Shown in pieces: positions 44,300 to 52,925 of a stretch of 64,000 nt of DNA (positions are counted from its first letter, which is position 1; every line of letters starts with the position of its first letter). The notes under the pieces are model-generated. The model ran no database searches and was not told the DNA's origin. It saw nothing but the letters and a program-made list of their open reading frames with translations. Location of the stretch: contig JAAYDY010000044.1 of NCBI GenBank assembly GCA_012729015.1, positions 83,891-147,890 of the forward strand. Direction: 5' to 3'. Origin of the DNA: Phycisphaerae bacterium (GTDB taxonomy: Bacteria > Planctomycetota > Phycisphaerae > FEN-1346 > JAACEH01). The translations under genes were made by a program, and so were the position numbers.

Positions 44300-46099
44300 A
44301 TGCCCACACGCGTCCTGTCCCATACCACACTCGAGCGCAAGGTCCGGCTCATTTTCGGTCTCATGATCCTCCTGATCATCGTCGCCGTCCTGTTCTTCCC
44401 GTGGTACCAGATGGAGTCGCTCGTGCGGGACCTGGATCGCGAAAGCGCCCAGCACATGGCGACGACCGCCTGGATGCGAATGCCCGCACACGCCCAGTCG
44501 AAGGAAGCCGCCGACACGCTCCAGAGGTTCGCCGCCATGGGCCCCGCCTCCGTCAAGCCGAAGGCCGACCCGCCGCGCATCATCGTCCCCGGCGCGCCAC
44601 TGGACCGCCCCGACCTCCAGCCCCGCGACGAGAAAGAACAGCGATGGCTCCAGAAGTTCGCCGCGTCACCCGTCAAGGCCTACGAGGAGGACCGCGGCTA
44701 CCGCGACGACGGCTTCTACTACCGCTACGCCGAGCCCCTGCGAGCGCGGGCCGCCTGCCTCGACTGCCACAGGTCCCTCGGCCGCGAAAACCTCCAGCCG
44801 GGCGACCTCATGGGCGCCATCGTCATCGCCTTCCCCGTCGAGGAGACCCGCGAGAAGATCATCATCAACCGCTCCATCCTCATTGGCGCGGCCATCGCCA
44901 CCGCCATCTTGAGCATGATCGTCTTCTACGCCCTGTTCCGCTGGGTCATCGTCCAGCCGGTCCAGCACCTGCGGACCGTGGCCGAGCGCGTCGCCGCCGG
45001 CGACCTGCACGTCAGGGCCGACATCAGCACCGGCGACGAGTTCGAGAACCTCGCCCGCACCTTCAACCGCATGCTCCAGGCCCTGGAATCCTCGCGCGAG
45101 CAGCTGCGACAGGCCAACGTCTCTCTCGACCACAAGCTCGAAGAGCTGGCCCGCGCCAACGTCTCGCTCTTCGAGATGAACCAGGTCAAGAGCAAGTTCC
45201 TGACGACCATGAGCCACGAACTCCGGACGCCGCTGAACGCCATCATCGGCTTCGCCGACATTCTCCGCGAGAACCACGCCATCGCCGACGATCCGAAGCT
45301 GGCCCGCTACGTCGGCAACATCCAGAGTTCCGGGCAACTCCTCCTGGACATCATCAACGACCTGCTCGACCTGGCCAAGATCGAGGCCGGCAAGATCGAG
45401 GTCAAGCTCGGCCGCGTTTCGCCCCTGGACATCGGCGAGACAGCCATGAACATGGTGCGTCCGATGGTCGGTCCCAAGGACCTCGCCCTGGAACTCGACG
45501 TCGCCCCGCAGTGCCCCATCATGACCACCGACGCCAACAAGCTCCAGCAGATCCTCTACAACCTGCTCTCCAACGCCGTCAAGTTCACGCCCCAGGGAAC
45601 CGTCCGATTGACCGTGCGGCCGATCGACGCCGAGACCCTCCTGTTCCAGGTCAGCGACACCGGCCCCGGCCTGACGGCCGAACAGCAGAAGATCATCTTC
45701 GACCGATTCAGCCAGGTGGACCAGGGCCACACGCGCCAGTACGGCGGCACCGGCCTCGGGCTGTCGATCGTCAGGGAGCTTGTCGATGTGCTGGGCGGCG
45801 ACGTAGCCGTGCAGAGCACGCCGGGCGCCGGCGCCACGTTCAACGTCACGCTGCCCCTGGTGACCGCCGCCGAACCGGAGTCGGCAACCGACCGGGCTCC
45901 CGTCACGCACGTCGAGAGCCGCCCCGAACAGCGCCTGCCGTCGCCGGCCAAGGCGCCCGAGTCCATCACCGCCGAAGACACCGTCATCGCCGCCGACGTC
46001 GAGAGCGACCTGCTCGATGCCCAGGCTGAAGGCCGCGCCGACGTGAAGCCCGCCGCCGCGGACGGTCCGTTGCCGCCCGCAGCCGACGACGACCGCTGA
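44300..46099 (+). CDS. Membrane sensor histidine kinase with haem-c type sensor domain
   Basis: This 599-residue kinase has a membrane helix at 17-36 and a periplasmic sensor of about 150 residues containing CLDCHRS (153-157). That CxxCH motif, with the Y-rich lead-in and GAIVIAFPVEE that follow, fits the Tll0287/DUF3365 haem-sensor family. A second helix spans about 193-213, then a HAMP linker (213-265), a coiled coil, HisKA with MSHELRTPLN (His306), and the ATPase domain (NLLSNAVKF, DTGPGL, GGTGLGLSIV). The C-terminal 80 residues are A/P/D-rich with no domain. No response regulator is adjacent. It is divergent from the ECF sigma operon. Redox, oxygen or NO sensing is inferred. Confidence 0.88.
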   Translation: MPTRVLSHTTLERKVRLIFGLMILLIIVAVLFFPWYQMESLVRDLDRESAQHMATTAWMRMPAHAQSKEAADTLQRFAAMGPASVKPKADPPRIIVPGAPLDRPDLQPRDEKEQRWLQKFAASPVKAYEEDRGYRDDGFYYRYAEPLRARAACLDCHRSLGRENLQPGDLMGAIVIAFPVEETREKIIINRSILIGAAIATAILSMIVFYALFRWVIVQPVQHLRTVAERVAAGDLHVRADISTGDEFENLARTFNRMLQALESSREQLRQANVSLDHKLEELARANVSLFEMNQVKSKFLTTMSHELRTPLNAIIGFADILRENHAIADDPKLARYVGNIQSSGQLLLDIINDLLDLAKIEAGKIEVKLGRVSPLDIGETAMNMVRPMVGPKDLALELDVAPQCPIMTTDANKLQQILYNLLSNAVKFTPQGTVRLTVRPIDAETLLFQVSDTGPGLTAEQQKIIFDRFSQVDQGHTRQYGGTGLGLSIVRELVDVLGGDVAVQSTPGAGATFNVTLPLVTAAEPESATDRAPVTHVESRPEQRLPSPAKAPESITAEDTVIAADVESDLLDAQAEGRADVKPAAADGPLPPAADDDR

Positions 46100-46149
46100 T
46101 CCAGTGGCCGCACCGCCGCCGAAGGCCTCACGGCCCGCGTGCCGGCGCC

Positions 46150-47157
46150 TTACGCCGACGCCGCAATCACCTCTTCGCAGAATTCCCGCGCCGTGACCCA
46201 CCGAACGCGGTCGCCCAGGTGCTTCTCCACGCGCGACACCACCAACTGCAGCGACTGGAACCCCTTCTCCGTTCCGTTCGAGAAGAGGGTCTGCGAATGC
46301 CCGTGAAACACAAGCGCGCTGCCGGTCGCCGCAAGATCGATGAACCGTCCCCGGCTGCCGTCGGCCGTGATGAAGTAGTCCGCCATCTCCTCCACGTCGC
46401 CGTCGCCGTACAACGACTGCCAGAACGGCTCGTCGGGGCGGATGGCACTGACCACGCTGACCACGTAGTCCCCCGACGCCGGATCCGCCAGCTTCACGGT
46501 CGAGGCCACTGAATGCGACTCGCCGTCGCAGTGCAGGAAGTAGAACGTCCGAGAGATGCCGTTGACCTCTTTCTCGGCGGCCAGAACCGCCCGCGCGTAG
46601 AGATCCTCGTCGCCGCGGAAATTGCATGGCTGCGTGATGCCCGGAGCCTCGATGCCCACGCGCTTCAGAACACGCAGCGCCTCGGCCATGTACGCCGTCA
46701 AGGTCGGCTCGTCCTGCCGCCCCATCCAGTCGTGCTCGGTCTCCGGCAGAAGCATCTTCCTCTTCAGATCCCAGGCCATCGTGTGCGTCAGAATCTCGGG
46801 CGTGATGCTGAACTGCCGCGTGTACTCCTCGCGGACCATGCCGACCAGCTCCGACAACTCGCCGTCCGAGTAGCCTTCCACCTGGTCGTCAATGAACCCG
46901 AGGCCTGCCGGACACGGCAGCAGCGTGAACTTGCCACGCACCCCGCAGCCCCGGGCCCAGTCAATGAACTTCCGCCAGAACGCGTTCGGGATGAGCTTTC
47001 CCGGCTCCTGACGCCGCCAATCGGCCACGTACCGCCCGAACGAACCTCGCGGCTCCGTCGCCACCCCCATCTCCTCCGGCTGGCGACGAAGCCAGTACGT
47101 CGTGTTCACCGGCGGATCGTCCACAATGAACAGGATCGGAATTCGTCCTGACGCCAT
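46150..47157 (-). CDS. Polysaccharide-deacetylase-like barrel protein, uncharacterised
   Basis: This 335-residue protein has no signal peptide. The start ILFIVDDPPVNTTYW, the strand RGKFTLLPCPAGLGFI, the long helix DGELSELVGMVREEY, and the end VFHGHSQTLFSNGTEKGFQSLQLVVSRVEKHL recall NodB-like deacetylase barrels, including Asp-Asp on the first strand and a late His-x-His. The family call is by layout only. It begins two bases after the CGGC-domain gene stops and may act on the same substrate as the DUF4838 glycosidase-like gene upstream. Confidence 0.5.
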   Translation of the reverse strand: MASGRIPILFIVDDPPVNTTYWLRRQPEEMGVATEPRGSFGRYVADWRRQEPGKLIPNAFWRKFIDWARGCGVRGKFTLLPCPAGLGFIDDQVEGYSDGELSELVGMVREEYTRQFSITPEILTHTMAWDLKRKMLLPETEHDWMGRQDEPTLTAYMAEALRVLKRVGIEAPGITQPCNFRGDEDLYARAVLAAEKEVNGISRTFYFLHCDGESHSVASTVKLADPASGDYVVSVVSAIRPDEPFWQSLYGDGDVEEMADYFITADGSRGRFIDLAATGSALVFHGHSQTLFSNGTEKGFQSLQLVVSRVEKHLGDRVRWVTAREFCEEVIAASA

Positions 47158-47159
47158 GG

Positions 47160-47579
47160 CTACTCCTCTCTCTTGCGATATGTTCCATTCTGTCGTCGCT
47201 GCTCGGCCCGCTGGCTGATGCGGCTGCCGTCGGCCACGCGAAACCCCTTGCGCGACAGAATCAGCCGCATGTCATCCACATGCGGGCACGGTGGATAGTG
47301 CCCGTTGTCGTTCACCACGCACGACGCCAGATGCACGACGATCTCGTCCTGCTCCACGCCGCTCTTGGTCATGACCTTGCGCACATTCTCCACAAGCCGC
47401 GACACGCGACGCCCCGGACATCCCCCACACGTGAACGGCACATAGTAAACCGCCTCGCGGCCGTACCCGGCGAAACAATCCTTCCGCTCCGCGAACGCCG
47501 CAGCACACTGCGTCCCGGGACACCTCTCGTGAGCCACGGCACACTGAATCACGACAACGCACCTGGCCGTCTTCGACAT
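47160..47579 (-). CDS. CGGC-domain metal-binding protein
   Basis: This 139-residue cysteine-rich cytoplasmic protein contains the CGGC motif in FTCGGCPGRRV. Further cysteines lie near the start (ARCVVVIQC, ERCPGTQC) and in HLASCVVN and PPCPHVDDM. CGGC-domain proteins are small predicted metal-binding proteins of unknown role in anaerobes and planctomycetes. It lies between the DUF4838 gene (gap 114) and the deacetylase-like gene (gap 2), so co-transcription is likely. No catalytic function can be assigned. Confidence 0.8.
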   Translation of the reverse strand: MSKTARCVVVIQCAVAHERCPGTQCAAAFAERKDCFAGYGREAVYYVPFTCGGCPGRRVSRLVENVRKVMTKSGVEQDEIVVHLASCVVNDNGHYPPCPHVDDMRLILSRKGFRVADGSRISQRAEQRRQNGTYRKREE

Positions 47580-47693
47580 CTCCGTTCCCTCTCACCCGCA
47601 GAATCCGCGCGTCGGCACAAACCAGCGCGGCGACCCAGCGGCCGCCGCGCCTATCCGCGATCACGTACTGCCGTCCCCGACGGCCGCCTTGCA

Positions 47694-49979
47694 TCATTCT
47701 CCCGCCACCTGCTCCAGCCAGATGCAGTCGATCACCACTTCCTCGGCCGCATTCGGTTCGTTGGCGAAGTAGAACATGTCGCCCTCAACAGGAACAAACT
47801 CGCCCAGGTCCACGACATGCCACGCCCCGTCGCTCATCGTGGACACATCGACCTTCGCTCCGGCCGGCGCCTTGCCATCCTTGGCGCGCCACACGCCGCA
47901 CTGCCACGCACGCCCTGAGGCGCCGGCCTTCAGCACCGACCTCGCGCGGACAAACATCCTGTACTTCTTCCCCGGCTGGTAATGGTCCGGAGTGGCCAGT
48001 GCACACGTGGCCGTCCAGCCGACCGTCGGCTGGCGAACGCCCCAACCGTCGCTCGCGCCCTCAGCCGGAGCGTACCAGCGCCCGCGGCCATCGAACTGGC
48101 ACCCTTGAATCAGATGGTACGTCGCGGGATCCTTGCCCACCAGTTCTGGCGGCACTGGCACGCCCTTCTCGGCCACCTGCGACGCATAGGCGCCCAGCCA
48201 ATCCAGCCACGGCTTCAGCACCTCGCCGTCGGAAATCGCGTTGACCTGGTACTCCTCGGCCACCCTGGCGAACCCCTCCGCGACGGCCTTGATGTCCAGC
48301 TTGCCCACCTTCTCCTCGACCGCCTTCCACGTCGGGCTGGCCGGACCGCGCTTGGCCAGCACATACCAGACGGGCATGTGAGCGTGACGCACCCGCCGCT
48401 CCAGCACCGGGTCGCCCTTGGCCGCCTGCTCGGCCTCGCGCAGCGCCGCCTCCGCGCCGGCCATCACCGCCGGCGCCATGTACGGCGCGTCCAGAAGCCG
48501 GTAAATGCGCATCACGAAGTCCTGCTCCCGGGCCGGCGCGTGGATCACATCAATGTACTTCTGAATGGCCGGACTTGCCGCCCCGTAGTACCCGTCGCAG
48601 AACTCCCGGACCAGCGCCTTGCCGTCGGCCTCCGGGTTCCAGAGGGCCTGGGCCATGACCCACATGCGCAGCCCCACAAACTCCGAGCCGCGAGCCTTGT
48701 GGGCCCCCTGCTCGAAGATGCCGCGGGCCCCATTGTCGGCCAGGAACTTGATGTTCGGCACCACGGCCTCAAGATTCGGAAACGGCGCCAGGTGATGCCG
48801 GTAATTGGTCACGTAGTCCCACACGTAGAACCGCTGCGCGATCTTGTTCCAGTTCTGGATGTCCTCGCGAAATGCCGCATTCACCTCGTTGGTCGCTGTG
48901 GCCAGCGGGTGCGCGAAGTCGCACTCGATGGTGCACAGCGTGATGTACACGTTCTCGCGAGGCTTGATCGTCTTCGGCGGCTTGCGCGACCACTCGTACG
49001 CCGGCGTGCACACCTTCGCTCCCGGAATCTCCTTCTCCAGCGCCTCGGCCACCCGGTTGGCGAAGGCAATCACCTGACCGCTGTGCGACTCCTCCGCCGC
49101 ATCGGTCGCCGCGCACTTCTCGCACTGGCAATACGATTTGTTGTCCTCCTGCCCGACGACAATGAATCGCGCATCCGGCGTCTTGCGGTAGAGCGCAATC
49201 GCCCCCTTCACCATGGCATCGAACACCTTGTCGCTGCTCAGGCACGGCTGCGTATTGGGTTTGCGTTTGCCGTCGCGCAACGCCCACATCTCCTCCGTGA
49301 TCGGCTCCCCGGAGGCCTTCAGCAAGGTCACGTACGAATGCACCAGGTTGCCGATGAACTTGTAACGGCCGCCGAACTTCGCCGGCGGGTCGCTCCAGGC
49401 GAACCCGTTCAGCTTGTTGCGGACGTACCACAGCTTGCCGTCGCCATCCCAACTCTCCTGGTACATCATGTCACGGTACTCCAGCCGCGGCGCCTGCCGC
49501 ACCTGGATGCCCTTGGCCGTGATGGAGGCCATCTTCGGAATCGTGCTCTCGGTCGGAGTCCACCATCGGCACCCCAGCGATTCCAGGTACGTGTACACGC
49601 CGTACAGCGTCCCGCGATCGTTGTCGCCGCAGATGACCAGCGACGTGTCGTCGCTGCGGATCAGAAAACCGTCCAGCGCCGTTTCCGTCTTGCGCTCGAA
49701 GCCCTTCCTGGCCACCTGGCCCGTGCCGACAAAGATGCCGGGCGTCTCGACGCTTCCGACGGGCGCCGTGGTCACCTGGAACTCCGACCCGCTCATCTGG
49801 TTCAGGTGCGACCGCAGCTCCTCGGCGGCGAATTGCTCCGCTTCGCCGGCGCCTTCCCTCAGCACGATCGGGCACTGCGCCTTGCCGTCGGCGACCAGAA
49901 CGAACCCGTCGGCCGCCATTGCCGGCCACGCGACGCCCAACAGGATCGCCGCTACGCTTGCCATTCGATACATGCCCAT
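47694..49979 (-). CDS. Secreted DUF4838 glycosidase-like protein
   Basis: This 761-residue exported protein has a signal peptide (MASVAAILLGVAWPAMA). An alpha-glucuronidase-type N-terminal domain follows (ADGKAQCPIVLREGAG, FAAEELRSHLNQM, LIRSDDTSLVICGDNDRGTLYGVYTYLE). A DUF4838 barrel (about 180-560) carries YCQCEKCAATD, YEWSRKPPKT and YITLCTIECDFAHPL. A C-terminal beta domain of carbohydrate-binding style completes it. The CxC..C cluster may bind a metal. The ATG at 49979 has GGGGAGGT seven bases upstream; a GTG two codons earlier would sit on that site. A role in degrading acidic polysaccharide is inferred. Confidence 0.85.
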   Translation of the reverse strand: MGMYRMASVAAILLGVAWPAMAADGFVLVADGKAQCPIVLREGAGEAEQFAAEELRSHLNQMSGSEFQVTTAPVGSVETPGIFVGTGQVARKGFERKTETALDGFLIRSDDTSLVICGDNDRGTLYGVYTYLESLGCRWWTPTESTIPKMASITAKGIQVRQAPRLEYRDMMYQESWDGDGKLWYVRNKLNGFAWSDPPAKFGGRYKFIGNLVHSYVTLLKASGEPITEEMWALRDGKRKPNTQPCLSSDKVFDAMVKGAIALYRKTPDARFIVVGQEDNKSYCQCEKCAATDAAEESHSGQVIAFANRVAEALEKEIPGAKVCTPAYEWSRKPPKTIKPRENVYITLCTIECDFAHPLATATNEVNAAFREDIQNWNKIAQRFYVWDYVTNYRHHLAPFPNLEAVVPNIKFLADNGARGIFEQGAHKARGSEFVGLRMWVMAQALWNPEADGKALVREFCDGYYGAASPAIQKYIDVIHAPAREQDFVMRIYRLLDAPYMAPAVMAGAEAALREAEQAAKGDPVLERRVRHAHMPVWYVLAKRGPASPTWKAVEEKVGKLDIKAVAEGFARVAEEYQVNAISDGEVLKPWLDWLGAYASQVAEKGVPVPPELVGKDPATYHLIQGCQFDGRGRWYAPAEGASDGWGVRQPTVGWTATCALATPDHYQPGKKYRMFVRARSVLKAGASGRAWQCGVWRAKDGKAPAGAKVDVSTMSDGAWHVVDLGEFVPVEGDMFYFANEPNAAEEVVIDCIWLEQVAGE

Positions 49980-50074
49980 CAGCACACCTCCCCTTCGGAC
50001 TGCGGACCCGCGCGGAACCGACCACCTTCCACCTGCGTCAGCGATGCCTGCCTGGGACCGGATACCGGTCGCAC

Positions 50075-50611
50075 TCAGTACCAGATGTTGACGATCAGGT
50101 GCTGCTCAGTCGTCTTGCCCTGCACGTCGCCGATCGTGGTGGTCGCCATCTTGACCTCGTAGCCCGTCTCGTCGAGCCACATGTTGATCTGCTCATCCAT
50201 CAGTTCCATGGCCGCGCGCGACAGCTTCGTGTCGAACGTCTTGACGCGAATCGGCCCGGTGCCCGACACATGCGGCTCCCGGCGATACCGGACTTCCGCC
50301 CGATGCTCCTCACCGCGGGAGATGATCTCCGTACGGCCGTCCCCGGCCGCGGGCCGACCCAGCGTCAATGGTTCGACCGGATCGTCCGGCAGCGAGATCA
50401 GGCCGGCCCCGGCGCCTTGCGATGCAGCCGCAACAACCGGTGCTGAAGGACGCATGGGGGCAGGCTCCGTCGCAGGAGCAGGCGTCGCCACCCCGCTGGC
50501 GGCGCAATCGCCACACAGCAACTGCCCGCTGATCAACTTCGCCTTCCCGGCCAGGATATCGGGCATCGGGATGCTCGATCCGCATTTCGAACAGACTTTC
50601 ACCTCGGCCAT
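50075..50611 (-). CDS. Zinc-ribbon protein with uncharacterised C-terminal domain
   Basis: This 178-residue protein starts with a four-cysteine zinc ribbon (Cys7, Cys10, Cys33, Cys36). A P/A-rich linker (about 43-70) follows. The C-terminal domain (about 110-178) is rich in charged strands and helix: IRVKTFDTKLSRAAMELMDEQ, then GYEVKMATTTIGDV and EQHLIVNIWY. The start has AAGGAG eight bases upstream. It is divergent from the dockerin gene at 50883. No known family was recognised for the C-terminal domain; a regulatory or nucleic-acid-binding role is only a guess from the ribbon. Confidence 0.7.
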   Translation of the reverse strand: MAEVKVCSKCGSSIPMPDILAGKAKLISGQLLCGDCAASGVATPAPATEPAPMRPSAPVVAAASQGAGAGLISLPDDPVEPLTLGRPAAGDGRTEIISRGEEHRAEVRYRREPHVSGTGPIRVKTFDTKLSRAAMELMDEQINMWLDETGYEVKMATTTIGDVQGKTTEQHLIVNIWY

Positions 50612-50784
50612 GATCCGACTCCTTGTTGTGACGTAGACTCAATTGGCGGCTGGAACCGCCGACGTGCTGCTCACCACTGTATTGCCGCCCCCCGGCGAAT
50701 TCAACTGCTTTCCAGGCACCCGGTGTCGCCAAATCGCTCAAACGCCAAACCCAGCCCGCAACACAGGTTGCGTATTCGCCACAC

Positions 50785-50813
50785 TTGACCCTGGCCGCTT
50801 TTCGTGCTATGCT
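50785..50813 (+). promoter_or_regulatory. Promoter with GCTTTTCGTGC spacer, dockerin gene 1
   Basis: TTGACC (50785-50790), a 17-base spacer ending GCTTTTCGTGC, and TATGCT (50808-50813) form a promoter 70 bases before the ATG. The same arrangement and spacer end occur at 60406-60434 before the other dockerin gene, and a following xTGGCTT is also shared. Confidence 0.65.
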
Positions 50814-50882
50814 GAACCTTATCGATGTGGCTTCCATGACGCCTTGCCGCGCGTAATGTCTCACCAGGAAGGGAACACCCCT

Positions 50883-52628
50883 ATGGCCGCTCCACGGCGT
50901 GTCGTTGTCGTACTGGCGGCCGCGCTCCTGCTGACCGCCTCTTGCGGTTCCGTCCTGCGAGCCGAGAGCCCCTATGCCCAGTGGGCCAACGGGCCGTCCA
51001 CCGACCCCAACTGGTTCCCCATCGGCGTCTGGCTCCAGAGCACCTCCACCTCGCGCATCGCCCAGTACCAGGCCGCGGGCTTCAACATCTATGTCGGTCT
51101 CTGGCAAGGCCCCACCGAAACGCAACTGGCCAACCTCAAGGCCCGCGGCATGAAGACCATCTGCTCCCAGAACACCCTGGCCCTGAATTCCGTGAATCGC
51201 GACGTCATCATCGGCTGGTCGCAACAGGACGAGCCCGATAACGCCCAATGGAACAGCGTGACCCAGACCTACGATCCGCCCATCCTCCCCTCCGAGATCG
51301 TCAACCGGTACAATGCCATGAAGGCCAACGATGCCACGCGGCCGGTCTTCCTCAACCTCGGCCAGGGCGTCGCTTGGGACGGCTGGTGGGGACGCGGCAC
51401 CAGAACCAACCACCCTGAGGACTATCCGCTGTACCTCCAGGGCTGCGACATCGCCTCCTTCGACATCTACCCGTTCGCCGGCAGCACCGATCCCCGCTAC
51501 GAACCGGTCAAGAACAAGCCCTGGCTCATCCCTTACGGCGTCGATCGGCTCCACACGTGGAAGCAGGGAACCCAGACCGATGTCGTCTGGAACTTCGTCG
51601 AATGCACCAACATCAGCGGCAACGGCGTGGCCACGCCCACCCAGGTGAAGGCCGAGGTCTGGATGTCGCTCGTCCACGGCTCCATGGGCATCCTCTACTT
51701 CGTTCACCAGATGGACCCGTTCATCGAGGCAGGCCTGCTGGCCGACCCGGTCATGACCGCGGCCGTCACGGACATCAACAACCAGATCCACACCCTCGCC
51801 CCGGTCCTGAACAGCCCGACCCTCCCCGCCGGCGCCGCGGTCCAGTCATCCAATCCTGATGTGCCTGTGGACATCATGGCCAAAGCCTACGACGGCGCCA
51901 CGTATCTGTTCGCCGTCGGCATGCGCGACGGCACGACAACGGCAACCTTCCAAGTGGCCGGCATGAGCGGCCCCGCCCTCGCCGAAGTCCTCGGCGAAGG
52001 TCGCTCCATCCCCGTCGCCGGAGGGTCATTCCAGGACGCGTTCGCCCCCTACGCCGTCCACCTCTATCGGATCGTGCAGACCGCAGCGCACGTGACGGGA
52101 TGGCAGGTCGTGGCCGCGCACGGCCCCGCCGGCGAGTTGGCCTCCGATGTCGCCGACCACTACGTCGAGCCCCGAATGGCCGGACTGGCCCGCTTCCGTA
52201 TCCGGTTCGAGGCGCCCATCGACCCGGCCACCGTCACCGACGGCGCCGTCACGATCCTCGGTGCCGCCAGCGGCAACCAGACCGGCACGATTGCGGGCAT
52301 GACGCTTGACGGCACACAGACGTTCCTCACCGTCACCCTGGCGTCACCCCTGCCCGACGCCGACACCTACACGATCACCGCCGGCGGCCCGCTGCGAACC
52401 ACGGCCGGGCTCGGCATCACCGGCGACACCGACATCGTCATCCGAACCCTGGCCGGCGACCTCGACGGATCAGGGGCCGTCACCGCAGCCGATTTTCTGG
52501 CCGCCCGTGCCACCGCGGGCGCGCCGCTCGCCTCTTCGGTCGCCCGCTACGACCTGGATGGGTCGGGTGTCATCACCGCAGACGATATGCGCCTCCTGAG
52601 ACCCCTGCTCGGCCACAGCCTCCCGTGA
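50883..52628 (+). CDS. Secreted TIM-barrel glycosidase-like protein with dockerin tail
   Basis: This 581-residue protein has a signal peptide (VVVVLAAALLLTASCGSVLRAES). A barrel of about 330 residues resembles glycoside hydrolases (FPIGVWLQ, FNIYVGLWQG, WSQQDEPDN, CDIASFDIYPF, VVWNFVECTN). A beta domain (about 350-430) and an Ig-like domain (about 445-525) precede a type-I dockerin-like end. That end has two calcium loops, GDLDGSGAVTAADF and YDLDGSGVITADDM. Glu in SQQDEPDN and in NFVECTN are candidate acid/base and nucleophile. ATG at 50883 has AGGAAGGG upstream; an ATG at 50856 is also in frame. The hydrolase family is not certain. Confidence 0.82.
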   Translation: MAAPRRVVVVLAAALLLTASCGSVLRAESPYAQWANGPSTDPNWFPIGVWLQSTSTSRIAQYQAAGFNIYVGLWQGPTETQLANLKARGMKTICSQNTLALNSVNRDVIIGWSQQDEPDNAQWNSVTQTYDPPILPSEIVNRYNAMKANDATRPVFLNLGQGVAWDGWWGRGTRTNHPEDYPLYLQGCDIASFDIYPFAGSTDPRYEPVKNKPWLIPYGVDRLHTWKQGTQTDVVWNFVECTNISGNGVATPTQVKAEVWMSLVHGSMGILYFVHQMDPFIEAGLLADPVMTAAVTDINNQIHTLAPVLNSPTLPAGAAVQSSNPDVPVDIMAKAYDGATYLFAVGMRDGTTTATFQVAGMSGPALAEVLGEGRSIPVAGGSFQDAFAPYAVHLYRIVQTAAHVTGWQVVAAHGPAGELASDVADHYVEPRMAGLARFRIRFEAPIDPATVTDGAVTILGAASGNQTGTIAGMTLDGTQTFLTVTLASPLPDADTYTITAGGPLRTTAGLGITGDTDIVIRTLAGDLDGSGAVTAADFLAARATAGAPLASSVARYDLDGSGVITADDMRLLRPLLGHSLP

Positions 52629-52675
52629 GCCGCCAAGCCGCCCCTGCCAGCCCTGCCCCGGGAAAACCATGCGGG

Positions 52676-52752
52676 ATTGGCGTCTTGGGGGCCGTACCGT
52701 GGCATGGGCATCCTGCCCATGAGTGACCGGGCCATCTTGCCCCTGCTTCCCC
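52676..52752 (+). repeat. Dispersed tandem-hairpin repeat, copy 2
   Basis: This matches copy 1 at 5536-5611: ATTGGCGTC, GGGGGCCGTACCGTGG, then hairpin CATGGGCA (52703-52710), loop TCC, TGCCCATG (52714-52721). The second hairpin is degraded here, and the end CTTCCCC is kept. It lies 47 bases after the dockerin gene stop and upstream of aspS. In the first stem, C:G of copy 1 is T:A here on both arms, a compensatory pair of changes. Confidence 0.8.
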
Positions 52753-52785
52753 GAAACGTTGGTGCATGCGAAAACCATCGTCCGC

Positions 52786-52814
52786 TTGACAATCGCCCTC
52801 GTGGCGGCGAAAAT
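52786..52814 (+). promoter_or_regulatory. Candidate promoter for aspS
   Basis: A perfect -35 TTGACA at 52786-52791 is followed after 17 bases by GAAAAT (52809-52814), a four-of-six -10. The start would be near 52821, giving a leader of about 105 bases to the GTG start codon. Confidence 0.45.
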
Positions 52815-52925
52815 GCTGCGTCTTGTGCTGCCCACGGAGCCTGTCACGTCATAGGCCCGCTGCGACGGCGCGCCTGGCCGATGACCGACCCGGCAACACA
52901 TGCCATCTGGCGAAGGAGTCTTCTG

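Noticed and set aside
43318-46029. A long plus-strand frame across the sigma gene and the kinase
   Set aside because: It is out of frame with the kinase and antisense to the sigma factor; Arg/Pro-rich with no motif.
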